From Mesostigma viride (lineage: Eukaryota; Streptophyta; Mesostigmatophyceae; Mesostigmatales; Mesostigmataceae), in NCBI GenBank assembly GCA_009746045.1, contig RPFO01000114.1, positions 1,511,104 to 1,560,103 of the forward strand: a stretch of 49,000 nucleotides of DNA, read 5' to 3'. The translations under genes were made by a program, and so were the position numbers. This document shows positions 20,803-32,200 of this stretch, piece after piece. The first letter of the stretch is position 1, and each line of letters begins with the position of its first letter. The notes under the pieces are model-generated. The model was not told the DNA's origin and did not search any database. It saw only the letters and a program-made list of their open reading frames with translations.

Positions 20803-23800
20803 ATGGGTAACATTTTATCTCGAATTAGGGGTGGGGGGTTCGAGTCAAAATGTGAGCAGCGTCTGCTGTGCGTCAAGCGCGATGAAGAGAAAGTTAAATC
20901 AAGTCTGGAAAGGAGGAAAGCCCGCTGTGCACGCGTGCTGCGAAAATGTCTGGGATATTCAGCTGTTGTTGAGGTATTCACAGCGCTTCCATGATGGCAA
21001 CCTCATGCGTTTGCACGTTTGATTCTAAGCAGTGTCTCGTTATATACTTCGAGCAGTGTCTCGTTGAAGTGTCTGCTATATTCTGAGAGCAATGCGTGAG
21101 TTTTGCTGTCATGATTTGCTAATATGCAGGCACTGTTGGTGGCCATGGCAGCTTGGCACTTCCGCGAGACAAGCATCAAAACCAAGGCTACTTGGACATT
21201 GCCATGCCTGGTGTTCCCCTTGGCCTGCTACATAATCAAATTGCTGATCCGGTCGCTGATTAATTACCGTGAGTGCCCCCTGCGTCGTTTCACCATGACT
21301 GTCATGTGCAAAATAAATGTATGCTTGCAACACAAGTGCAAACTATTTTAGGACGGCAATAAATGTCCCTTTAGGACATGCTTGCAGGGGGGGCATTCAG
21401 TGAAGGCAGGCTGCCATCCCTGCTGTCCATGGGTTTTTACTCTGTTACAATCGCGCCAATATCGTGATATGTCATTCAAATTTTTTTCCAGGAGCTTACG
21501 AGTGTCGGTGGTTGGTTTTCACGTGGAGGTATTCATGATGAAGTTGTCTTTTCTATGTGCCGTGTTTGTTGCTGAGTCATAGTGAAAGAATGAGGTTCCT
21601 GATTGTTTCTTTAGTACGTCCTATTGTATGTCCTGTCCTGTGTCTTCACGTCCTGATTGCTCCCATCTCGCTCTGTGTGTGTGTGTGTGCTGGCTGCTCC
21701 CATCGTGTGTGTGTGTCCGCGCTGATTGTTCCTATCTCGTGTCTTTACGTTCTGATGACTCCTGTCGTACATCTTATGTATGTATTTACGCGCTGCACTT
21801 CTCCACGTCATCATGATGGTAACCTAGTTGTTCCCTAGTTGTAACCTAGTTGTTCCCTAGTTGTTAATCTGCTGCCTTTGGTCGTTCTTAAACTCATCCC
21901 GGCTCTTTTGATACCCAGGGCTCCTAGTACAATCATCAGGCTTTGCTCCTAGTGCAATCATCAGGCTTTGCTCCTAGTGCAATCATCAGGCCTTGCTCCT
22001 TGTGCAATCATCAGGCTTTGCTCCTAGTGCAATCATCAGGCCTTGCTCCTTGTGCAATCATCAGGCCTTGCTCCTTGTGCAATCATCAGGCTTTGCTCCT
22101 AGTGCAATCATCAGGCTTTGCTCCTGGTGCAATCATCTCGCTTTGCTCCTAGTACAATCATCAGGCTTTGCTCCTAGTATGGTCATCAGGCTTTCCACAG
22201 TGGTACTTATGAGTCTAATGGCACACCTCGTGGTTTCTACAGCAGCTCTCGTACGTCCGCGGCTGTCTACTTGAAGGCAGCATCAAGGCTTGACTCTTAG
22301 AGTGCCTCCCAAACACATCTAATTAAGAGCACCTGACTGCATCCCACACAGGATAACGCCTGCGGGAGGTGTCAATATGAAAAATACGTCTATATGAACC
22401 ACGTCTATGTGAACCACGTCAATATGAAAAACACACCAATATGAACCACGTTAATATGAAAACCACGTCGCAGGACGTGGGCAGGCAGGAAAAACCACGT
22501 CGCAGGACGTGGGCAGGCAGGAAAAAACACGTCTCAGGCAGAGTGATAGGGCGTGTGTGCGGCTATCTAGTGGCTTCCTGCTGCACTGCATCCATCCATG
22601 TATGCGTGGCTCCGCCTCGTGGTTTCTCTGCCATGGTGGTTAATAAACACTGTCTTGGTGGATAATGAGCACTGCTACAGTTGTTAATGAACACTGCCAT
22701 GGTGGTTGATGAGCACTGCCATGGTGGTTGATGAGCACTGCCATGGTGGTTGATGAGCACTGCCATGGTGGTTGATGAGCACTGCCATGGTGGTTGATGA
22801 GCACTGCCATGGTGGTTGATGAGCACTGCCATGGTGGTTGATGAGCACTGCCATGGTGGTTGATGAGCACTGCCATGGTGGTTGATGAGCACTGCCATGG
22901 TGGTTGATGAGCACTGCCATGGTGGTTGATGAGCACTGCCATGGTGGTTGATGAGCACTGCCATGGTGGTTGATGAGCACTGCCATGGTGGTTGATGAGC
23001 ACTGCCATGGTGGTTGATGAGCACTGCCATGGTGGTTGATGAGCACTGCCATGGTGGTTGATGAGCACTGCCATGGTGGTTGATGAGCACTGCCATGGTG
23101 GTTGATGAGCACTGCCATGGTGGTTGATGAGCACTGCCATGGTGGTTGATGAGCACTGCCATGGTGGTTGATGAGCACTGCCATGGTGGTTGATGAGCAC
23201 TGCCATGGTGGTTGATGAGCACTGCCATGGTGGTTGATGAGCACTGCCATGGTGGATAATGAGCACTGCTACAGTTGTTAATGAACACTGCCATGGTGGT
23301 TGATGAGCACTGCCATGGTGGTTGACGAACACTGCCATGGTGGCCATGGTGGGTTTCTGGTCGGATGGTGGATGCGGTGGCGATGGCGGTTGTGTGTGTG
23401 TGTGTGTGTGTGCGCGCGCATGTTGCTGTTTATGCCGTTGTTTCTGCTATCCTCCGGCACAATTTCATCTTATTTCTGCTATCCTCCGGCACGCCTTTGT
23501 GGGCGCATCGACTCGTGGTTGACCGTGACGGCGGATGCGGGTACCTGCTTGTATGTGTTGCTTATTGCATTGTCTTGTTATAGTGGGTGCGCCGGCTTGT
23601 GCTTGTTGCGTCACCTTGTTGTGGTGCGTGCGCTGGTTCATGGCAGGTGGTGACGGCGGGTGGTGGCTGTGTTGTCTTATGGCGGGTGGATCGTCGGGAG
23701 GTTGACCGTGGTGGGAGAGTGTGGGTGCATTCGCGTGTGTTTGTCTGGCGCGCTGCCTTGTTCCGGTGGGTGTGACAAGTGAAAGTAGATTGTGACGTCG

Positions 23801-26800
23801 GATGGTGGGTGTCATGCCATATTGTTGATGATCTTTGTTGCGAAGGCTGCGTGCGCTGGCTTGTGTTTACTTTGTTGCCTCCTCGACGGGGCGCAGTCTA
23901 ATTGATTATCAATTAATTAGTTGATTAATTCTAGCGTTTTAAAGGCTGTGCCACATTGATAAATTCTAGCACGTTAAAGGCTGTGCCTTCAAGGCCACGT
24001 TGATTAACTCTAGCGGGTTAAAGGCTGTGCCTTCAAGGCCACGTTAATTAATTCTAGCAGGTTCCAGACGATGATTACCTGTGACGGCGGATTGTGGGTG
24101 CCTTGGTGCATCTGGTGGGTTTTTTACCGTGCTGGGTGCTCGCAGTGGACAAGCGTGACGTGCGCCGGCTGTCCCAGCTGTCGGCGGAGCGCTCTCACAT
24201 CCTGCAGGAGCTTATCTCGCGCACCAACTTCAACCACCTCACGCGCCTCGTGCAGGTGGGGGCAAGAATGTGGTAATAACAAATGTTTGATGTGCCGGTG
24301 AGGGCAGACGCCTGACGCGGCTTGTGCGGGTGGGGGCATGGACAAGCTATAGATTTGGTTTGCCAAGTTGTAGTCATAACGGGCGATCTCACCATCGTGG
24401 CATGCTGGCATCCGTCCCTCCGCCAGAACGCGTCCCTGCGCCCTTCTGGTCCGTGAGTCCTGTGTATTCCAAATGCTGGTCCTCATGCCCTACCCCGCAT
24501 TTGCTGGTGCGTCTGCTATGCCTACTCACCTACCTAATCAACCGGCCGACCGACTGGCCGACCGACTGGCCGACCGACCGGCCGACACCGACCCCCCCCG
24601 CACCGCACCCCACCTGCCCGCCCGCCCGCCCATCTACCCACCCACCCACCCACCCACCCACCCACCCACCCACCCACCCACCCACCCACCCACCCACCCA
24701 CCCACCCACCACCCACCCACCCACCCACCCACCCACCCACCCACCCACCCACCCACCCACCGCCTGCTATGTCTATTGACAACTCTCTTATAACTACTGT
24801 CTGTGCCTATTCACCACAGGAGTACGGAGCCGACCCCGCTTGTTACTCCTTTTTGCGCCTATTGACAACTCTCTTACTACTAATGTCTGTGCCCCACATG
24901 TGCACGGACTGTCTGTGCACCACATGTGTACGGAGCTGACCCCGCTTATGACTACTTTCTGTGCCTATTAACAACTCTAGTATCACTACTTGTTGTGCCT
25001 ATTCACAACTCTCTTCCTACTACTTTCTGTGCCTATTCACCACAGGAGTACGGAGCCGACCCCGCTTCCGGCTCTTCCGTCGTCGCCGCCACTGCCACCC
25101 CTGCGGGCACTGCTGCCCCTCTGGGTACCGCTGCCGCTAGCAAGGCTGCTGCTGGCACCGCCACCACTGGAGAGGGCAATGACCCCCCGGCCAATGCGCC
25201 ACCATCCCGCGCAGGGAAGATCCCTGCACTGCCAAGCGGCCAGGGTCCTGGAAGCAAGTCCCCTGATGGCGGCGCTCTCGTGACAGCTGGCAGAATGGGC
25301 CCCCCTGCGCCCGAGCACGCTCAGCCCTCTCGACCCTCTCAGCCCTGTCAGCCCGCTCAGCCCGCTCGGCCCTTGCTGCTGGAGGGCACAGGCGCAGCGG
25401 TACTTCAGGCGGGCGTTTGGGAGAGTGCAAGCCCGGGCAACGGTAGACACCGCTCTGCGGCCGCGGGTGACAGCAGCAACATGGGGGGCTCTGCGGGTGC
25501 GGATGCCAGCGTCAGCAACGCTGCAACAGGCGCCAGCATGAACAGCAAGGGCAGGCGGCGGTCGGCGGGCGAGCAAGAGCCAAGGGAGGGTACCGAGAGG
25601 ACCGGGGTCCTGGCCATGGTGCAAGGGACTTTAGGGCGGTTACGGCTGCGGGATGAGCCGCGGGAGGCGGGGCCGGCCGCCGGCATTAGTTCCGGGGGCG
25701 GCGGCGGCGGCGATGACGAGGGTGAGGAGGCCACACCCGCACCCAGTGTCCAGCCCGACGGGTCAGGGTCCCTGGAGCGTTTCCTCGAGTCGCCCAGGGA
25801 CAGCGGCACTCCACGGGGGGACGCTGCAGACGAGGGCAATGTGTCGACCTCGTCGGGCGGTCAGCCCAGCAAGCGCAAGGGGAGGGGGAGGGAGCGGGAG
25901 CGGGAGCGGGAGGGGGAGAGGGAGGTCGGGGCCTCGAAGCGGAACCGGAGCGGCGGGGGCGGGGGGCGAGAGGGGGGCGGTTACGAGGGGGATTCGGGGG
26001 AGGTGCCGGCGCGGGGTCATGTTGGTCGAGGGAAACGGAGCCCTTCGCAGCTAGCTGGGCTTGCGTACAACACGTCGCCTCGTTCCCCTGGTGGGTCCTT
26101 ACAAGGGTGCACCTCACGGGCGAAGATGTCGAGAGGCCATATGTCGGCGGAGGGCGAGGGAGACCCAGAGGTGGCCTCGGTGGGGCAGTCGGGTCGGGGC
26201 TTGGAGGGTGAGTGCATTTATGCACGTAGACTGTGTCACGTGGCATGGACTACGGATGCTAGCCTTTGATGGGATGTGGTAGCTGCTGTGAACTCTTTTG
26301 CCATCGCAGGCCAAGGCAGGGTGGCCCTATCTTTCCCGCATGCGTCAATCAGACTGCAGACTGCTTTCAGAGAAAACCGATTGCGTTGCGTTTGCTGGCC
26401 ATGTCCCCCCTCTTAAATGTTTTCGTCGGGCGTTAACCGTCACGGCTTATTTGACATGACTAACATTATGAGTCTGACTTGTAGGCCCTGAACCCCCTCT
26501 ATCCTTATCAACAGCACCCTCTGGATGACATGGATTCTACTCCTCTCGCCGGGGTGATGGGAACAGATCGTTGGTTGTTTTCTTTCCGAAGAAAGAAAAA
26601 ATCTTTTTGTTCCCTTGGGTTTCTTCTTCAGTGAGTCCTGCATTCCTCAGTTCGCAACGATGATGTGTTTTATGCCCTGCCCTCGATGTACCTCACTGTC
26701 CCGATGCCACAACATTCCCGCGGTCCTCATATAAGAATACTCAAGGGTCCTCCTATAGCACACTTTGATGTACATCACGCCCCATGCACCACCACATGCC

Positions 26801-29209
26801 CCATGCGCCACCATGCGCCACCAAGCCCCATCACACCAGAGCATTCATTAATCAGCACGTAGACTGTTCACGTGGGTACCAATAAAGGAACCTTCAACCC
26901 CTATACACAGCGAGAAGGAGGTAGGGCGCCCTAGCTTCTCTCACTGCCCTAAGCGGGCAGGCCACAGAGCGCTCTCTCGGCATCATAGTGCGGGCGCAAC
27001 TGTGGGTGCAAGAAAGCTTTGGCATATCAAAAGCATGGCGGATGCAGTAGGTCTGCCCCATGGTCCAGAGCCTACAGATAGGCTTGGAACACATTTAGAG
27101 GGGCGCCGGATTGGGAGATATAAGGTATTGTTTTGCTTATCCCGGAGCCTGAGGGGTTTTGGGGGCATACCCAGGGTTCACCCCCGTCCCCCAACACAAC
27201 AGAGCATGTTGTCCTCATATAGCAAACGTCAAGGTACCTCATGCCCCATGCGACATCATGCCCCATCACGCCCCATGCCCCATGCCCCATGCCCCATGCC
27301 CCATGCCCCATGCCCCATGCCCCATGCCCCATGCCCCATGCCCCATGCCCCATGCCCCATGCCCCATGCCCCATGCCCCATGCCCCATGCCCCATGCCCC
27401 ATGCCCCATGCCCCATGCCCCATGCAAACCACGTGCCCCACACCACCAGACCACGAGAAACGTCACTGGAGAGGACGGCGGCAGAGCGATGCGTCCGCGG
27501 CCACCAACAGGGAGCCCGAGGGTGACGAATGCAATAGCAACGACCACAGAGTCAGCAGTGAGGGCCGGCGGGGGACTGGCCGGGGCAGACGGCGGCAGCA
27601 GGACGCCAAGGGCAGGGCAGGCGAGGGCGACGGTGACGACAGTGGCATCATCGCCAGGCAGCCTCATAGCCTGGGGGGCTTCCCGGGGGCGCCCGGTGGC
27701 GAGCGCGGGTTGGTCCGGCTGGCGGACGCGGGGGTGGGGCAGGGGGAGGTGCTGGTGCCATCTCGCTGGCACAGCGTGGTGCAGGTGCGCACTGTTGTAT
27801 TAAATCTATTTACTACTATACCCTGTTTTGTTAAATCTATTTACTACTATACCATGTTTTATTAAATCTATTAAATACTAGAAGCATACCACTATATTAT
27901 CATATCTTTCTCACTATTTTCTGCAGTGGTGTCAAGTATAGCTATGAATTGCAATCACAGATATGCTATTTAGGCCTAGTAATAATTACAAGAACGACTC
28001 TGGCACCGTATGCGCATGGAGACATTTCCGAGTTGTCTGCTGTTTCTGTGTGGGTTCACTCGGTCGTCATTGTGATGCCAGCAAGCTATGTTCATCGTTG
28101 CTTTTTGCTATGGTTTTTCGTCGCTTATTGCTACTGCTACCATGATCATGCCAGTCCCCCGTGATTGCGGTCGGTGGTCTGTAAGCCTAGTCCGTCTGCA
28201 AAAGTTTTTCCAGCCTTGGTGTCACCGTTGCTATTCTATCAGCCGTGGGGTCATTCTATCAGCCGTGGGGTTATGGGCCATGGGGTGGCGCGAAACGTGA
28301 GGATATGGGGGCCCCTTTTGTACTACTACTTCCACCCTTTAGTACTACTATTTCCACACTATGAAACCCTAGTGAGCCCTGAGGGGACGTTGGGTCTGTC
28401 CCCCCCGTTGGTGACCAGTATCAGAAAACAAGTTACGATGAACTGTTTCCAAATTTAGTAATATACATAATTTGTAGTATGATGAACTGTTTCCAAAAGG
28501 ACCCCCGAAAACCGCTACAGCCTTTGCTTGGTCTGCCCCCCTTGCTGTTGGACCCGTATGGGCGGGGCTTTGTTTGTACTTGCAAGCGTTATTGGTGGGT
28601 ACACCTGGCGAAAGTGTGGTCAGGTATCGTACTATGGTCATAGTAATAATGATAATGACAATACTACTAGCATGATAATTGTGGCATCGTACTATGGTCA
28701 TAGTCATAATGATAATGGCAATACAACTAGCATGATAAGCGGGGTATCGTACTATGGTCCGAGTCATCATGATCATGACAATACAACTAGCATGATAAGT
28801 GGGGTCTTGTGGTATCTCCCCGCCTCGCGCCATATCAGGAGCGCCTCGTCGAAGATCCTAAACCCTCGCTGTGATCTACCTATTGGACCCTCCCATTTGA
28901 CCGTTGGGGAAATTTGGTCGTGGAGCCTGTTTTGGGCGCGTAAAATGCCTTATCGTACGGTGTTTTCAGCCACTATGGCAATGGCTGTGCCTGCGCTACT
29001 TTGGCGCCGTCAAATGTGTATGGTGATTGGTTCCCTGCCTCCATCATCTGTGTAAACTGGAAAATAAAATGAAATAAATAATAAAAAACGTTTTGACATT
29101 TGCAGTTAACAAATGGTTCTGAGAAATTGTGGTTTTCTGACCCAACAACTGCTCACCAACCCCATCCCACCCACCGCCCCACTCCTGCCCAACACACACA
29201 CACACACAC

Positions 29210-29269
<60 letters not shown>

Positions 29270-32200
29270 ACACAAAACGCGCACAAACACACACGCACAC
29301 ACATCTGCACGAATACATCCGTCCACCCCCCACCCCCCACACAAGCAGGTGATGTCGTCCGCTGCGGACCTGCGCGCTGCGCTGGCGCGATACCCGCGTC
29401 GCCACCTGGCATCCCTCTCGCTCGGCGATTGGTGGGACCGCGGGGCGGGACTGTGGGACGGCTGCAAGCATCTCTTCGCGGTTGCCGCCGCGTCATTTGT
29501 GGGCGTGGACACCTCGCGGTGTATGGCGCTCATCTGCCAGAGCTGCCGGCTGCACAACGGTGCGTGCGCTAGAGGCTACCAGTGGTGAGGGGGCAACGAG
29601 CCTCTTGTGCAAACCGGGGGTGGGGGGTGGGGCTTATTTTCCGAACGAAAGATGTAAGCTTGTCCGCCCACCTACCCATCTGGACCTGGTAAACCCTGTG
29701 GCTGCGTCACCTAGGGCAACTCTCCACGGACTGTGCTTGGGGAAAAGACGCTCGGCCATTGTTGTGCCCGAGCATATATTCCTTGGTTACTCCATCGCTA
29801 CCACGCCTGGCAGACCTTGGCAGGACCACTACCATCAATCTTCCTTGGTTGTTGTAATCCAGGACGTCCACTTGTCTTGTGAATGACAGTAACGTTCTAG
29901 ATTAATCCGTCTTGACAAGTACCAGCACATCACAGGACTTCAGCACTTGCCAGCCCTGAAATCCTGCGGCTGCCTCGGTACTATCAACCAAGAGACTGAC
30001 CACAGTACCTCTAGTGACAGTGGCTCAGACTCACTGAGGTAAGCCGGCAAGTGAAGGGAGGGGCGTAGACGAACCAGTTGTGAAGAAGGGGAAGAAGGGT
30101 TCCTTAGTTCCTAGTCCCCAGGAAGAAGGGTTCCTTAGTTCCTAGTCCCCAGGAAGAAGGGTTCCTTAGTTCCTAGTCCCCAGGAAGAAGGGTTCCTTAG
30201 TTCCTAGTCCCCAGGAAGAAGGGTTCCTTAGTTCCTAGTCCCCAGGAAGAAGGGTTCCTTAGTTCCTAGTCCCCAGGAAGAAGGGTTGCTTAGTTCCTAG
30301 TCCCCAGGAAGAAGGGTTCCTTAGTTCCTAGTCCCCAGGAAGAAGGGTTCCTTAGTTCCTAGTCCCCAGGAAGAAGGGTTCCTTAGTTCCTAGTCCCCAG
30401 GAAGAAGGGTTCCTTAGTTCCTAGTCCCCAGGAAGAAGGGTTCCTTAGTTCCTAGTCCCCAGGAAGAAGGGTTCCTTAGTTCCTAGTCCCCAGGAAGAAG
30501 GGTTCCTTAGTTCCTAGTCCCCAGGAAGAAGGGTTCCTTAGTTCCTAGTCCCCAGGAAGAAGGGTTCCTTAGTTCCTAGTCCCCAGGAAGAAGGGTTCCT
30601 TAGTTCCTAGTCCCCAGGAAGAAGGGTTCCTTAGTTCCTAGTCCCCAGGAAGAAGGGTTCCTTAGTTCCTAGTCCCCAGGAAGAAGGGTTCCTTAGTTCC
30701 TAGTCCCCAGGAAGAAGGGTTCCTTAGTTCCTAGTCCCCAGGAAGAAGGGTTCCTTAGTTCCTAGTCCCCAGGAAGAAGGGTTCCTTAGTTCCTAGTCCC
30801 CAGGAAGAAGGGTTCCTTAGTTCCTAGTCCCCAGGAAGAAGGGTTCCTTAGTTCCTAGTCCCCAGGAAGAAGGGTTGCTTAGTTCCTAGTCCCCAGGAAG
30901 AAGGGTTCCTTAGTTCCTAGTCCCCAGGAAGAAGGGTTCCTTAGTTCCTAGTCCCCAGGAAGAAGGGTTGCTTAGTTCCTAGTCCCCAGGAAGAAGGGTT
31001 CCTTAGTTCCTAGTCCCCAGGAAGAAGGGTTCCTTAGTTCCTAGTCCCCAGGAAGAACGGTTCCTTAGTTCCTAGTCCCCAGGAAGAAGGGTTCCTTAGT
31101 TCCTAGTCCCCAGGAAGAAGGGTTCCTTAGTTCCTAGTCCCCAGGAAGAAGGGTTCCTTAGTTCCTAGTCCCCAGGAAGAAGGGTTCCTTAGTTCCTAGT
31201 CCCCAGGAAGAAGGGTTCCTTAGTTCCTAGTCCCCAGGAAGAAGGGTTCCTTAGTTCCTAGTCCCCAGGAAGAAGGGTTCCTTAGTTCCTAGTCCCCAGG
31301 AAGAAGGGTTCCTTAGTTCCTAGTCCCCAGGAAGAAGGGTTCCTTAGTTCCTAGTCCCCAGGAAGAAGGGTTCCTTAGTTCCTAGTCCCCTTTCCTCCTC
31401 GGATCCCCCCCAACAGACTCACGCTGGGCTCCCGCTCTGTGCTGCATTGGTTGCACATGACTAGCTGGACCTGTTGTGTACGGACCTGTTGTGTACAGAC
31501 CTGTAGTATAGGGGTTGCTTGTGTGGGGTCCGGATCTTCCAGAGTCAAGGCCTTCGTCGGTTGTCTCATTGGTATGATGGCCACTGTACTACAGTGTGCA
31601 GGCCTTTGTCGGTTGTCTTATAAGTATCTGCTGTTGTATATGATCCTGTTGTCCATGCCAACGTGCCAAAATGATGCGTCATCCCAGGCCTGTGCCCGCC
31701 GGAAGACTTTGACAATATGATATGGTACTGCCCCGCGTGCCTCCACCGCAACGACAACACGGGACGCGCGCGACTGCTGCTGGCCGCCGCAACACCAACG
31801 CCACCGCGAGGGTTATCCCTCCCCCCCCACAAGACCCGTCCCTCCCCCCCCCACAAGGGGCATCGCGTCCCGAGGGGCCTCGCGGCGCCTTGAGAGGTAC
31901 TATGTCGCACGAGGCGCCCCATCTCATCCCGCAAGAACAGGCCTCGCGGCGGCCCCGTCTCGCCACGCACGATGCGTCGCGGGCGGTGGCACGGAAAGTC
32001 ACCGGGAAGCTCCCACTGGGGCCTGGGGCCAATTATGAGGATGAGGGAAGCATGAGGTGGAGAACTGATCATGAGGGAGGAGAAGAAATAGAAGAAATAG
32101 AAGGAGAAGAAATAGAAGAGTTAGAAGGAGAAGAGGAGGAGGAAGGGTTGGAGCTGTCGCCCATCCATACTGGCCGGGATCGTAGAGATCCTGCGTCTGG

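Noticed and set aside
22563-23347. Open frames of about 240 codons with [11 protein letters not shown] repeats
   Set aside because: Product of the 22-bp minisatellite. All three frames are open, as expected for a stop-free unit whose length is not a multiple of three.
30090-31392. CRISPR-like array
   Set aside because: The units are directly contiguous with no variable spacers, and the setting is a eukaryotic intron.
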